Shown here piece after piece: positions 17,789 to 26,882 of a DNA stretch of 54,280 nucleotides. Position numbers and translations under genes: made by a program. The stretch comes from Variovorax sp. CF079. GTDB taxonomy: Bacteria > Pseudomonadota > Gammaproteobacteria > Burkholderiales > Burkholderiaceae_C. The notes beneath the pieces are model-generated. The model ran no database searches. It was not told the origin of the DNA and saw only the letters and a program-made list of their open reading frames with translations. The stretch is from the NCBI RefSeq assembly GCF_900101545.1, contig NZ_FMZU01000034.1:1-54280 (forward strand), given 5' to 3'. Positions within the stretch are counted from its first letter, which is position 1. Every line of letters begins with the position of its first letter.

Positions 17789-18533
17789 AGTTTCCGAGTA
17801 CATCGCCGTCGTGCGGCTGAACAAGCCGCCGGTCAACGCACTGGACCGCGCGACGCGGCAGCGCCTGATCGATGTGTTCGACGAGGTCTCCGAACGCGCC
17901 GACATCCGCGTGGCCATCCTCACCGGCACGGGCAAGTATTTCTGCTCCGGCGCCGACCTGAAGGATCGGCCGGACCCGGAGAAGCCCGGCGACTTCCTCG
18001 GCCACAACCGCTTGACCCGCGAAACCGGCAATGCGATCCGCGAGTGCGCCAAGCCCGTGATCGCCGCCGTCAATGGTCCGGCGTTGGGCGCCGGCTTCGG
18101 CCTGATGGCCGCCTGCGACATCTTCCTGGCCTCCGAGGACGCGAGCTTCGCGATGCCGGAGATCAACGTGGGACTGGCCGGTGGGGTGTCGATGCTGCGA
18201 ACCATGTTCGGCCGCTCCTTCACGCGCCGCATGTTCTTCACCGGCATGCGCGTGCCCGCCGCCGAGTTGTACCGCCGGGGCGTGCTGGACGAAGTGCTGC
18301 CGCCGGACGAGCTGCTGCCCGCGGCCCTGCGCCTCGCGCAGGAGATGGCATCCAAGAGCCCGCTTGCGCTGGCCTACGCCAAACAGGCCGCCAACATGAT
18401 GGACCTGATGCCGCAGCGCGACGGCTACCGCTTCGAGCAGAACATCACCATGGCGCTGTCCAAGACCGACGACGCCAAGGAAGCGCGCCAGGCCTTCCTG
18501 GAAAAGCGCCAGCCTGTCTACAAGGGGCGCTGA
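17772..18533 (+). CDS. Enoyl-CoA hydratase/isomerase family protein
   Basis: The 253-aa product has the crotonase fold signatures ILTGTGKYFCSGADLKD (oxyanion-hole strand) and VNGPALGAGFGLMAACDIFL, plus FAMPEINVGLAGG with the conserved Glu. The ATG at 17,772 follows AGGAGTTC and matches the family N-terminus. It would hydrate or isomerise the enoyl-CoA made by the dehydrogenases encoded upstream. The C-terminus (DAKEARQAFLEKRQPVYKGR) is typical of canonical hydratases. Confidence 0.92.
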   Translation: MNVSLEVSEYIAVVRLNKPPVNALDRATRQRLIDVFDEVSERADIRVAILTGTGKYFCSGADLKDRPDPEKPGDFLGHNRLTRETGNAIRECAKPVIAAVNGPALGAGFGLMAACDIFLASEDASFAMPEINVGLAGGVSMLRTMFGRSFTRRMFFTGMRVPAAELYRRGVLDEVLPPDELLPAALRLAQEMASKSPLALAYAKQAANMMDLMPQRDGYRFEQNITMALSKTDDAKEARQAFLEKRQPVYKGR

Positions 18534-18536
18534 GCC

Positions 18537-20681
18537 ATGGCCGTCGTTGCAGTCGCGGAAGTCGTGGAAGTGGGAAGGGGTCTGGACGCGCTGTTCCAGC
18601 CGCGTTCGATCGCGATCTTCGGCGCGTCGGAGGACGTGACCAAGATCGGCGGGCGGCCGCTGCAGTTCCTGCAGAAGTACGGCTACCGCGGCGCGATCTA
18701 TCCGATCAACCGCAAGGGCGGCACGGTGCAGTCGCTTCAGGCCTATGCGAGCGTGGCGGACCTGCCGGAGGCACCGGAGTTGGCCGTGATGGCGGTTCCC
18801 CCCGAGAGCGTGCTGGAGGCGATCAAGGACTGCGCGAGGAGCGGGGTGCGCGCGGCGGTCATCCTCTCCTCCGGCTTCTCCGAGATGGGTGAAGCGGGCA
18901 GCCGGCTGCAGGCCGAGATCGGCAAGGTGGCCAGGTCGTCAGGCATGCGCGTGGTCGGCCCGAACTGCCTGGGCTCCATTGGCGTCGCGGAAAAGAGCAT
19001 CGCCACTTTTTCGGTGGCGCTCGAGTCGGCGTTCCCCACCGCGGGCCACGTCGGCATCGTGTCGCAGAGCGGCAACCTCGGCAGCTACACGATGCGGCTC
19101 GCTGTCGATCGCGGCATCGGCATCAGCCGCCTGCTCACCACAGGCAACGAATGCGACGTGGACATCGCCGACGGCATCGCCTCGCTGGCCACCGACCCGG
19201 CCACCTCGGTGATCCTGTGCTGCATGGAAACCTGCCGCAACGCGGGCAAGCTGGTTCGGGCGCTGGCGATGGCGCGCGAGGCCGGCAAGCCGATCATCGT
19301 GCTGAAGGTCGGCGTGTCCCACGCCGGCAGCGAAGCGGCTGCCTCGCACACCGGCGCGCTGGCCGGTTCGGACGCGGTGTTCGACGTGGTGCTGCGCAAC
19401 GGCGGCGCCATCCGGGTGCCGAGCATCGAACAGTTGCTGGACGTTGGCCACGCCGTCTCGGTGGTTGGCACTGCCCGCGCGCCGAAGGGCAAGCGCGCCG
19501 CGCTGGTGACGGCCTCCGGCGGCTTCGGAGTGCTGATGGCCGATGCGGCCAGCGCCCAGGGCCTGGATCTGCCGAAGCTTTCCGCGCGCGCGCAGGAGCG
19601 CATCCTCTCGGCGCTGCCCTACGCATCGCCCGGCAATCCGGTCGACATGACCGCGCAGGTGTCGAGCCGGCCGGAGTTGCTGGTCCAGGTGCTGTCCGCG
19701 GTGGCGGAAGACCCCGTGTGCGATGCGGTGATCCTGCAGTCCGCCTATGCCTTCCAGATGCCGCGGCTGCGCGACGTGTATATCGCCGCGCTGGAGCAGG
19801 TGCGGCTAGACCATCCGTCGCGGCTCATCCTGCTGTGCTGCAAAGCGCCGCGCGACACGATCGCGCAACTGAACCGGATGGGCTTCCCCACGGTGGAAAC
19901 CATCGACGCGGCCTGCTCGACCCTGGCGGCGCTGGTGCGGCTCGGTACGCGGGGCGAACAAGCCGCGACGGCAGCGACGTTGTCTTCGACCGATGCGCTG
20001 CCGCAAGAAGCATTCGCCAACGAGGCGAGCGCCAAGGCGGCGCTCGCGCAGGCGGGCGTTCCCGTGCTGAAGGAAGTCACGGCAGCCAGCCGGGATGCGG
20101 CGCTGACGGCGGCGCGCGAAATCGGATTTCCGGTTGTGCTCAAGATCGTCTCGCCCGACATTCCGCACAAGACCGAGGTCGGCGGCGTCGTGGTCGGCGT
20201 GCGCTCGGAGGCGCAACTCGCGACCGAGTACGACAGCCTGCTGGCGCGCGTCGCGCAGAAGGCGCCAGAAGCCCGGATCGCCGGCGTGCTGGTGGCGCAG
20301 ATGGCGCAGGGCGGCATCGAACTGATCCTCGGGACCAAGAAGGACCCAGTCTTCGGGCCGGTCGTGATGGTGGGCCTGGGCGGAATCTTTGCCGAGGTGC
20401 TGCGTGACGTGGCTCTGCAGATCGCGCCCGTGACCGAACAGCAGGCGACGCAGATGCTGCGCTCGCTCAGGGCCTTCCCCCTGCTCGACGGCGCGCGCGG
20501 CCGGGCAAAGGCGGACGTGGCGGCGGCGGCGCGCGCCGTCGCGGCGCTCTCGCAATTCGCTGCGCAGCACGCCGATGTCGTCGCGGAGATCGACATCAAT
20601 CCATTGGTGGTGATGGACCAGGGGCAGGGCGCGTTCGCGCTCGATGCGCTGCTGGTGCCGGAAACGAAAGGCAATCCATGA
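18537..20681 (+). CDS. ADP-forming acyl-CoA (acetate-CoA ligase type) synthetase
   Basis: At 714 aa it contains the fused alpha and beta parts of an NDP-forming acyl-CoA synthetase. A CoA-binding domain comes first (FQPRSIAIFGASEDVTKIGG near residue 18). A succinyl-CoA-ligase-like domain follows, with ASHTGALAGSDAVFD carrying the phosphohistidine near residue 271. The C-terminal ATP-grasp domain contains VVLKIVSPDIPHKTEVGGV and DINPLVV. It converts an acid plus ATP and CoA to the acyl-CoA with ADP release, or runs in reverse. In this operon it probably activates the organic acid. Confidence 0.9.
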   Translation: MAVVAVAEVVEVGRGLDALFQPRSIAIFGASEDVTKIGGRPLQFLQKYGYRGAIYPINRKGGTVQSLQAYASVADLPEAPELAVMAVPPESVLEAIKDCARSGVRAAVILSSGFSEMGEAGSRLQAEIGKVARSSGMRVVGPNCLGSIGVAEKSIATFSVALESAFPTAGHVGIVSQSGNLGSYTMRLAVDRGIGISRLLTTGNECDVDIADGIASLATDPATSVILCCMETCRNAGKLVRALAMAREAGKPIIVLKVGVSHAGSEAAASHTGALAGSDAVFDVVLRNGGAIRVPSIEQLLDVGHAVSVVGTARAPKGKRAALVTASGGFGVLMADAASAQGLDLPKLSARAQERILSALPYASPGNPVDMTAQVSSRPELLVQVLSAVAEDPVCDAVILQSAYAFQMPRLRDVYIAALEQVRLDHPSRLILLCCKAPRDTIAQLNRMGFPTVETIDAACSTLAALVRLGTRGEQAATAATLSSTDALPQEAFANEASAKAALAQAGVPVLKEVTAASRDAALTAAREIGFPVVLKIVSPDIPHKTEVGGVVVGVRSEAQLATEYDSLLARVAQKAPEARIAGVLVAQMAQGGIELILGTKKDPVFGPVVMVGLGGIFAEVLRDVALQIAPVTEQQATQMLRSLRAFPLLDGARGRAKADVAAAARAVAALSQFAAQHADVVAEIDINPLVVMDQGQGAFALDALLVPETKGNP

Positions 20682-21436
20682 ATCCCTCTCTCGAAGGCCG
20701 CGTGGCATTTATCAGCGGCGCCGGCCACGGCATCGGCCGGGCCACCGCGCTGACCATGGCCCGGCTCGGCGCCACCGTCGGCGTCAACGACCTCAAGCAG
20801 GAATTCGTCGAAGAAACCGTTGCCGAGATTCATCGGCTGGGCGGCAAGGCGATGCCCCTGGCGCAGGATGTCTCCACCCGCGACGGCATGCGCGAAGCCG
20901 TGCTGCGCTTCGCGCGTGACGCAGGGCGGCTCGACGTGATGGTCAACAACGCCGCCTGGGTGCGCTACCAGCCGCTGGCGGAGATCACGCCCGAGGTGAT
21001 GGACCGCATGGTCGACATCGGCTTCAAGTCGGTGATCTGGGGCATCCAGGCCGCCGCCGAGGCGATGGACCCGGAGCGCGGCGGCTCCATCATCAATGTG
21101 GCGTCCATCGCTGCCTTCAAGTCGCCGGCCCGGTCGGTGGTGTACAGCGGCCTCAAGGCCGGCGTGCTCGGGATCACCCGGGCCGCGGCCGCCGACCTGG
21201 GCGCGCGCGGCATCCGCGTCAATGCGGTCGCGCCGGGTGCGGTGCCGACGGAAGGCACGGCGAAGCACCGCAACGCGGAACTCGATGCGAAGCGCATCGC
21301 GCGCACGCCGCTCGGCCGGCTCGGCACGGTGGAAGACATCGCCGACGCGATCTGCTTCCTGGCCGGGGACGGCTCCCGGTTCATCAGCGCGGATGTGCTG
21401 CGCCTCGACGGCGGCGCGTCGGAGACTTCGCTGTGA
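20678..21436 (+). CDS. Short-chain dehydrogenase/reductase
   Basis: The 252-aa classical SDR has the cofactor motif SGAGHGIGRAT, the NNAAW motif, the catalytic serine in NVASIAAF and the YSGLK version of YxxxK. The C-terminal APGAVPTEGTAK and LDGGASETSL are standard. The start overlaps the synthetase stop by four bases (ATGA). It probably oxidises the 3-hydroxyacyl-CoA or another hydroxylated intermediate of the pathway. Asp-38 region (VNDLKQEF) suggests NAD preference, which is tentative. Confidence 0.92.
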   Translation: MNPSLEGRVAFISGAGHGIGRATALTMARLGATVGVNDLKQEFVEETVAEIHRLGGKAMPLAQDVSTRDGMREAVLRFARDAGRLDVMVNNAAWVRYQPLAEITPEVMDRMVDIGFKSVIWGIQAAAEAMDPERGGSIINVASIAAFKSPARSVVYSGLKAGVLGITRAAAADLGARGIRVNAVAPGAVPTEGTAKHRNAELDAKRIARTPLGRLGTVEDIADAICFLAGDGSRFISADVLRLDGGASETSL

Positions 21437-21813
21437 GCGCGACGGACAGCGCTCCCAAACGGCTGCAGAACGTGTACGTGGTGGCGCAGCGGCCGGTCGA
21501 ACTGCATTCCTTCTACGAATCCGCGCTGGGGCTCAAGCTCAAGTTCCGGGACAAGGACCGCTGGTTCCAGTACGGCGTGGGCAACACCAGTGTGGCCGTG
21601 GCGTGCAAGGAAGAAGCGGCGCCGGCGAGGTCCGGGCTCGTGATGGTGTTCGAGGTGGAGGACTTCGCCGGTGCCGAGGAACGCATCGCCGGCGCGGGCG
21701 GCCAGGTGCTCGGCATCCGTGACATGGGGGCGCACGGTGCGGTGATGTCGCTGCGCGACCCCGAAGGCAACGTCGTGCAGCTGTTCAAGCGCGCGGCCAC
21801 CCCGGCGCAATGA
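21433..21813 (+). CDS. VOC-superfamily (glyoxalase-like) protein
   Basis: The 126-aa single-unit VOC protein has two beta-alpha-beta-beta-beta modules: RPVELHSFYESALGLKLKFR and GAHGAVMSLRDPEGNVVQLF. The final Glu-type metal ligand seen in dioxygenases is replaced by the NVVQLF pattern, so metal binding is uncertain. The GTG start overlaps the SDR stop. Possible roles are epimerase, isomerase or binding protein for a pathway intermediate; the sequence does not decide. Confidence 0.82.
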   Translation: MSATDSAPKRLQNVYVVAQRPVELHSFYESALGLKLKFRDKDRWFQYGVGNTSVAVACKEEAAPARSGLVMVFEVEDFAGAEERIAGAGGQVLGIRDMGAHGAVMSLRDPEGNVVQLFKRAATPAQ

Positions 21814-22340
21814 GCTCCGCTGCGCAACTGCAGGCCCTGCTCGATCGCGAGGCGATCCGGGAGTGCCTCAATCGCTACTGCCGCGGCATCGACCGTGCCG
21901 ACGAGGCGGCGCTGCGATCCGCCTACTGGGAGGACGCCACGGATTGCCACGGCGCCTGGAACGGCAGCGCCACGGGTTTCATCGATCAGGCCTTGCAACG
22001 CCTGCGCCTGGGCGGCCGGCGCGTGCACCAGGTGAGCAATGTCTCCATCGAGCTGCATGATGGTGTCGCTGCGGTGGAGAGCTATTTTCTTGCGCTGCAG
22101 GCTCCTGCCGGGAACTCCAAGCAGACCTTCTTGTGCGGACGCTACGTCGACCGCTTCGAACGCCGGCACGGCGAGTGGCGGATCGCCGCCAGAACGGTCG
22201 TGTACGACTGGATCGAGGAGCGCGAGCGCCCGGAGCTCGCGCTTGCCGATGAGGCCCTGTTCGGTGTGCGACAGCCGGTGGGTTGCGCAGCGCCCGGGGA
22301 TTCGGTGTACGCGCTGCTGCGGGAAGTCCGCGTCGGATAG
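21810..22340 (+). CDS. SnoaL-like (NTF2-fold) protein
   Basis: The 176-aa product begins with LLDREAIRECLNRYCRGIDR and DEAALRSAYWEDATDCHGAW, the usual start of SnoaL_4 domains, which are cone-shaped folds found in dehydratases, isomerases and ring-hydroxylating-dioxygenase beta subunits. The candidate acid residues Asp-Cys-His (DCHG) face the pocket in related structures. It overlaps the VOC gene by four bases. The reaction is unknown; a dehydration or isomerisation step in the same route is plausible. Confidence 0.82.
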   Translation: MSSAAQLQALLDREAIRECLNRYCRGIDRADEAALRSAYWEDATDCHGAWNGSATGFIDQALQRLRLGGRRVHQVSNVSIELHDGVAAVESYFLALQAPAGNSKQTFLCGRYVDRFERRHGEWRIAARTVVYDWIEERERPELALADEALFGVRQPVGCAAPGDSVYALLREVRVG

Positions 22341-22347
22341 ACACGTG

Positions 22348-23514
22348 ATGCGTAACCCGGAAAAATTCTCGGCCCTGCTCGCCGAAGTTCGGCAGTTCGT
22401 CCGCGCCGAGTGCCTGCCCCTCGAGGAGGAGGTCGACCGCAACGACGAGATCCCCGAGGCGCTGGTGCAGCGCATGCGCGAGATCGGGCTGTTCGGCCAC
22501 AGCATCCCCGAGGCCTATGGCGGCGCCGGCCTGAGCACGGAGGAGTTGTCGCTGGTGAACATCGAGGTCTCGCAGGTGGCAACCACGTTCCGGGCGCGCT
22601 TCGGCGGCAACACCGGCATCGCGTCGGAGTCCATCGTGGTCGACGGGACGCCCGGGCAGAAGAAGACCTACCTGCCGCGGCTGGCCAGCGGCGAGATGAC
22701 CGGCTGCTTCGCGTTGACCGAGCCGGAAGCCGGCTCCGACGCGACGGCACAGAAGACGGTCGCGGTGCGCGACGGCGACAGCTTCCTGATCACCGGGAAG
22801 AAATGCTTCATCACCAACGCACCGATCGCCAACCTGTTCACCGTCTTCGCCAGGACGGACCCGGACGCGAAAGGCGCCAAGGGCATCACCGCATTCCTCG
22901 TCGAGCGGGGCACACCGGGCTTGTCGACTTCGGCGCCCTATCGCAAGCTGGGCCAGCATGGCTCCCCGGTGGGCGAGGTCGTGCTGGACCGGGTCAGGGT
23001 TGCAGCCTCCGCCATCGTCGGCGGCATCGAAGGGCAGGGCTTCCGCACCGCCATGAAGACGCTGAACAAGCAGCGCATCAATCTCGCCGCCCTGTGCACC
23101 GGCCCCGCGATCCGGCTCGTCGAGGAAATGGCGAAGCACGCGCAATCACGCCACCAGTTCGGGCAGCCGATCGGCGAGTTCCAGCTGGTGCAGCAGATGA
23201 TCGCCGAGAGCAACACGGAGGTGCATGCGGCGCGTGCACTGGTGCTCGAGACCGCACGCAAGCGAGACGACGGCGCCGACGTCACGATGGAAGCGTCCAT
23301 GTGCAAACTGTTCGCCTCCGAGATGTGCGGCCGTGTCGCAGATCGGGCCGTGCAGGTTTTCGGTGGCAGCGGCTACATGGCCGGCAATGTGGCTGAGCGC
23401 TTCTACCGCGATGTGCGCCTGTTCCGGCTCTACGAGGGAACGAGTCAGATCCACCTCGTCAACATTGCCAAGCGAACCATCGCACTGGCCGCACAGGACG
23501 CGGTTGGGTCATGA
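22348..23514 (+). CDS. Acyl-CoA dehydrogenase
   Basis: The 388-aa canonical acyl-CoA dehydrogenase has FALTEPEAGSDATAQKTVAV and FLITGKKCFITNAPIANLF, with the C-terminal FGGSGYMAGNVAERFYRDVR and RLYEGTSQIH. The ATG at 22,348 is selected for family length; GTG at 22,345 would add one residue. It is the last gene of the operon, and 192 bases without a gene separate it from the C1 cluster. A third dehydrogenase suggests that the pathway has more than one oxidation cycle or acts on a branched chain. Confidence 0.92.
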   Translation: MRNPEKFSALLAEVRQFVRAECLPLEEEVDRNDEIPEALVQRMREIGLFGHSIPEAYGGAGLSTEELSLVNIEVSQVATTFRARFGGNTGIASESIVVDGTPGQKKTYLPRLASGEMTGCFALTEPEAGSDATAQKTVAVRDGDSFLITGKKCFITNAPIANLFTVFARTDPDAKGAKGITAFLVERGTPGLSTSAPYRKLGQHGSPVGEVVLDRVRVAASAIVGGIEGQGFRTAMKTLNKQRINLAALCTGPAIRLVEEMAKHAQSRHQFGQPIGEFQLVQQMIAESNTEVHAARALVLETARKRDDGADVTMEASMCKLFASEMCGRVADRAVQVFGGSGYMAGNVAERFYRDVRLFRLYEGTSQIHLVNIAKRTIALAAQDAVGS

Positions 23515-23575
23515 ACTACCAGGTCGGGCCTGAAAGGGAGCTTCGTCGCCGCTGCTACCGCAGCGTGTGACACAT

Positions 23576-23593
23576 TGTTCCAGTCCTGGGACA
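23576..23593. promoter_or_regulatory. Candidate enhancer site for a sigma-54 activator
   Basis: TGTTCCAG-TC-CTGGGACA is an inverted repeat with 7 of 8 arm pairs, centred about 65 bases upstream of the -24 element at 23,648. This is the place where AcoR-type activators usually bind. A second small palindrome (TGTGACACA at about 23,566) is adjacent. Assignment to the regulator at 31,206 is inferred. Confidence 0.45.
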
Positions 23594-23646
23594 TCAGCGG
23601 CGCGCACCACGAGCCAAGGCGCGGTGTGGCCCTGTGGGCGCGCCGG

Positions 23647-23662
23647 CGGAACGGCCCTTGCT
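23647..23662 (+). promoter_or_regulatory. Putative sigma-54 (-24/-12) promoter of the C1 cluster
   Basis: CGGAACG-GCCC-TTGCT fits the -24/-12 consensus TGGCACG-N4-TTGCW: both invariant dinucleotides GG and GC are present at the required 12-base offset, 5 of 7 bases of the -24 box match, and the -12 box is complete. Predicted transcription starts about 12 bases further on, some 30 bases before the beta-RFAP synthase ATG. Confidence 0.6.
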
Positions 23663-23706
23663 TTGACAAGCAGGTCCAACCTTCGTTTCGTCGCACGACA
23701 CCGCCC

Positions 23707-24762
23707 ATGACCCCACCCGACACCGCCCTTGCTTCCAGGCCCCACCTGAGCGTGCGCACGGTGTGCGTGGACGCGCCCGGGCGGCTGCATCTGGGCTTTT
23801 TCGATCCCGCCGGCTCGCTGGGGCGCGCGTTCGGCAGCCTTGGGCTGGTGATCGATGGCTTCACGACCGAGGTCGAGTTGGCAGCGGCGGCCTCGGACCG
23901 CATGACGGGGGATACGCCGGCCGCGCAAGCGGAACTCGATCGCGCCGGCGCCTTCCTGCAGTTGCTGCGCCAGCGCAGCGGCCGCCATGCGCCGCTGTCC
24001 CTGCGGCTGCGGCAGGTGTTGCCGCCTCACGCGGGCTTCGGCTCCGGCACACAGCTCGCGTGCGCCATCGGTCGGGCCTTCGCGCACTGGCATGGCCTGG
24101 ATCTGAACACCGCCACGCTGGCGCAATGGCTCGGCCGCGGCCTGCGATCGGGCGTCGGGATCGCGGGCTTCGACGCCGGAGGCTTGCTCGTCGATGGCGG
24201 CCCCGGCACGGACGGCCTGCCCGCGCCGCTGCTGTCGCGCGTTGCCTTCCCCGAGGCGTGGCGCATCGTCGTGGCCCAGGACCCCTCGCATCGGGGCCTG
24301 TCGGGCAGCGCGGAAAAGAAGGCCATTGCCGCCTTGCCGCCCTTGCCGCAGGCTCGCGCCGCCGACATCTGCCACCAGGTCCTGATGCGCATCCTGCCGG
24401 GGGCGGCGAGCGCGGAATTCGCGCCGTTCGCCGCAGGCATCCGCCGGATGCAGCAGCTGCTCGGCGAGCACTTCGCGCCGGCGCAGGGCGGTGCCTTCAC
24501 GAGCCCGGCGGTCGGCCGGCTGATGCAGTGGATCGCCGAGGCGAGCCGCGATGCGAAGGCCGGGCCGTCGGCCGCGATCGGTCAAAGCTCGTGGGGTCCC
24601 ACGGGTTTCGCCATCCTGCCTTCGCAAGCGCGCGCCGAAGCGCTGGTCGAAGCCGCGCAGGCAGCCGGTCGGGTCGACGCCCATCTGAAGTTGCGCATCG
24701 TGTCCGGCCGCAACCACGCCGCGATGGTGTGCGAAGTCAGCTCGGACCCGCGCATCGATTGA
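23707..24762 (+). CDS. mptG: Beta-ribofuranosylaminobenzene 5'-phosphate (beta-RFAP) synthase
   Basis: This is the first committed enzyme of methanopterin synthesis: it condenses p-aminobenzoate (or 4-hydroxybenzoate) with PRPP, releasing CO2 and pyrophosphate. The 351-aa product is a GHMP-kinase-fold protein: VDAPGRLHLGFFDPAGSLGR at the N-terminus and the loop LPPHAGFGSGTQLACAIGRA near residue 110, then SGVGIAGFDAGGLLVDGG. The start at ATG 23,707 fits the family and lies after the sigma-54-like promoter. The p-aminobenzoate supply gene (PabB-PabC fusion) is in the same cluster at 45,525. Confidence 0.9.
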   Translation: MTPPDTALASRPHLSVRTVCVDAPGRLHLGFFDPAGSLGRAFGSLGLVIDGFTTEVELAAAASDRMTGDTPAAQAELDRAGAFLQLLRQRSGRHAPLSLRLRQVLPPHAGFGSGTQLACAIGRAFAHWHGLDLNTATLAQWLGRGLRSGVGIAGFDAGGLLVDGGPGTDGLPAPLLSRVAFPEAWRIVVAQDPSHRGLSGSAEKKAIAALPPLPQARAADICHQVLMRILPGAASAEFAPFAAGIRRMQQLLGEHFAPAQGGAFTSPAVGRLMQWIAEASRDAKAGPSAAIGQSSWGPTGFAILPSQARAEALVEAAQAAGRVDAHLKLRIVSGRNHAAMVCEVSSDPRID

Positions 24763-24798
24763 ACACGCCGCAGACAACCATCCACACCGAAAGCTCCC

Positions 24799-25716
24799 AT
24801 GGAACGTCCCCGCATCCTCCACATGTTCACGCCCGGCCGCCAGATGAGTCCCTTCGACATCAACATGGCGGCGGATGCGGGTTATCAGATCATCGTGCCC
24901 TACTGCGAGGTGGACCTCGATCGCATCACTGCACTGACGCAGGACACCATCTTTTCGCGCGGGCCGAAGGGCGCCGCACGCACCGGCATCTTCATCGGCG
25001 GACGCGATGCGCAGCTGGCCGCCGACATGCTCGAGCGCGCGAGGACCTCGATGGTCAAGCCCTTCGTCGTCTCGCTGATGGCCGATCCGAGCGGCGCCTA
25101 CACCACCGCCGCGGCCATGGTGGCCTGTGTCGAGGCCGCTTTGAAGCGCCACCAGCCCCAAGGTCTGGAAGGCCAGCGCGTGGTGATTCTGGGCGGCACG
25201 GGCCCGGTAGGCCGCGTGGCCGGCGTGATCGCCGCGCAGGCCGGCGCCGAGGTCTTTCTGTCCAGCCGCAACGGCATCGACGCGGCTGAGGAAGCCGCTC
25301 AGGAAACCGGGCGGCGCTTCGGCGTGACCTTGCACGGCCTGTCCGGCGGAGACCCGGCCGCGGTGCGCAGATCCATCGCCGAGGCCGATGTGCTGCTGGC
25401 CTGCGCGGCGGCCGGCGTCCAGGTGGTGTCGATCGAGGCGCTCGGCGCCGCCACCCGGCTCAAGGTCGCGGCCGACGTGAATGCCGTGCCGCCCGAAGGC
25501 ATCGCCGGCGTCGGTGTGATGGACGACGCCAAGCCATTGGCCGGCACGCAGGCCGTCGGCATCGGCGCGCTGGCGGTGGGCAACGTCAAGTACCAGACGC
25601 AGCATCGTTTGCTGGTGCAGATGTGCGAGGCCGAGAAGGCGCAGGTGCTGAGCTTCCCCGAGGCCTTCGCGGTTGCCCGCGCCTTCCTGGCCGAGCAGGC
25701 CGGCAAGGCGGCGTGA
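24799..25716 (+). CDS. mtdB: NAD(P)-dependent methylene-H4MPT dehydrogenase MtdB
   Basis: The product is 305 aa and has the MtdB signature MSPFDINMAADAGYQIIVPY and TIFSRGPKGAARTGIFIGGR (pterin-binding part), followed by a Rossmann segment VVILGGTGPVGRVAGVIAAQ. It oxidises methylene-H4MPT, the product of Fae, to methenyl-H4MPT in the cytoplasm. It lies 36 bases after the beta-RFAP synthase and 14 bases before an ATP-grasp gene. No MtdA-type gene is present in the window. Confidence 0.95.
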   Translation: MERPRILHMFTPGRQMSPFDINMAADAGYQIIVPYCEVDLDRITALTQDTIFSRGPKGAARTGIFIGGRDAQLAADMLERARTSMVKPFVVSLMADPSGAYTTAAAMVACVEAALKRHQPQGLEGQRVVILGGTGPVGRVAGVIAAQAGAEVFLSSRNGIDAAEEAAQETGRRFGVTLHGLSGGDPAAVRRSIAEADVLLACAAAGVQVVSIEALGAATRLKVAADVNAVPPEGIAGVGVMDDAKPLAGTQAVGIGALAVGNVKYQTQHRLLVQMCEAEKAQVLSFPEAFAVARAFLAEQAGKAA

Positions 25717-25730
25717 GGCGCGCTCGCGCG

Positions 25731-26882
25731 ATGCGCACGCTCGCAGTCGCCGCAATCTCCGCGCGTGCCATGGCCGAGGCGGCAGCGCACGACGGCTTCG
25801 ACGTGGTCGCGCTCGACCTGTTCGGCGATGTCGACACGCGGCGCGCGGCCTCGCGCTGGCTGCCGATCGGCGCGCCTGGAAGCCTCCATATCGATGGCGT
25901 GCGGGTCTTGGCCGCATTGCGCGAGCTGGCGCGCGAACGTGAAGGCGGGGGGCCGGTCGTGGGATGGGTGGCGGGCAGCGGTTTCGAGGGGGAGCCCGCG
26001 TTGCTCGAACAGGGCGCGGCCGTACTGCCGCTGATCGGCACTGCAGCGGCCGCGGTGCGCCGCCTGCGCGATCCGGTGATGTTCTTCGGCTTTCTCGCGG
26101 CCGAGCGCATGCCGCATCCGCAGGTGAGCTTCGAGCCTCCCGAGAATCCTGCAGGGTGGTTGATGAAGGATGCACATGGCTGCGGCGGCTGGCATGTTCG
26201 CCGCGCGCCCTGGCCGAAGGACGAGCGGCCCAGCGCGCACCGCTATTACCAGCGCGAGATGCCGGGGCTGCCGATGTCGGCCACCTTCATCGCCAATGGA
26301 CGCAATGTCCATGTGCTCGGCTTCAACGAACTGAGCGTGCGCAGTTTCGGCGCGCGGCCTTTTGTTTTTTGCGGCGCGGTCGGCCCGGTCCCCGTAGCGG
26401 CCGACATGGCGCGCCGCGTCACGGCCATCGCGCTGGCGCTCACCGCGGAGTTCGAGCTCTGCGGCCTGTGCAGTCTCGATTTCATGCGCGACGGCGACGC
26501 CATCGGCGTGCTGGAAGTCAATCCGAGGCCGCCGGCGAGCATGAGCCTCTACCGTCGGCCGGCCGGCTCGCCGGGCCTGATGCAGGCGCACTTGCGCGCC
26601 TGCCTGGACGGGGAGTTGCCGCCGGCAACGCCCTTGCCTGCGCAAGATGTCGAAGGCATGGAGATCGTGTTCGCGCCGCGAGCCCTGCAGCTCGACGCGC
26701 CGGCAGCGCAGCGGCTCGCCGCATGGCCCGGCATTCGCGACCTCCCCGATGCCGGCCAGCGCTTCGGCATCGACGACCCCGTGTGCACCCTGACGGCGAG
26801 CGCAAGCAGCGCCCAGCAGGTTCGCACGCGCTTGAACGAAGGCCGCGAGCGGCTGCTGCAATCACTGGAGACCTTGGCATGA
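25731..26882 (+). CDS. ATP-grasp protein of the H4MPT cluster (Orf5-like)
   Basis: The 383-aa product is related to ATP-dependent carboligases (COG2232 type) found only with H4MPT genes. Visible parts are the N-terminal MRTLAVAAISARAMAEAAAH, PAGWLMKDAHGCGGWHVRRA (lysine and glycine loop) and LEVNPRPPASMSLYRR, the metal-binding end of an ATP-grasp fold. Role is unproven: an amide or peptide bond in the methanopterin or methylofuran side chain is likely. ATG 25,731 is chosen because it gives the family N-terminus. It overlaps mch by four bases. Confidence 0.85.
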   Translation: MRTLAVAAISARAMAEAAAHDGFDVVALDLFGDVDTRRAASRWLPIGAPGSLHIDGVRVLAALRELAREREGGGPVVGWVAGSGFEGEPALLEQGAAVLPLIGTAAAAVRRLRDPVMFFGFLAAERMPHPQVSFEPPENPAGWLMKDAHGCGGWHVRRAPWPKDERPSAHRYYQREMPGLPMSATFIANGRNVHVLGFNELSVRSFGARPFVFCGAVGPVPVAADMARRVTAIALALTAEFELCGLCSLDFMRDGDAIGVLEVNPRPPASMSLYRRPAGSPGLMQAHLRACLDGELPPATPLPAQDVEGMEIVFAPRALQLDAPAAQRLAAWPGIRDLPDAGQRFGIDDPVCTLTASASSAQQVRTRLNEGRERLLQSLETLA

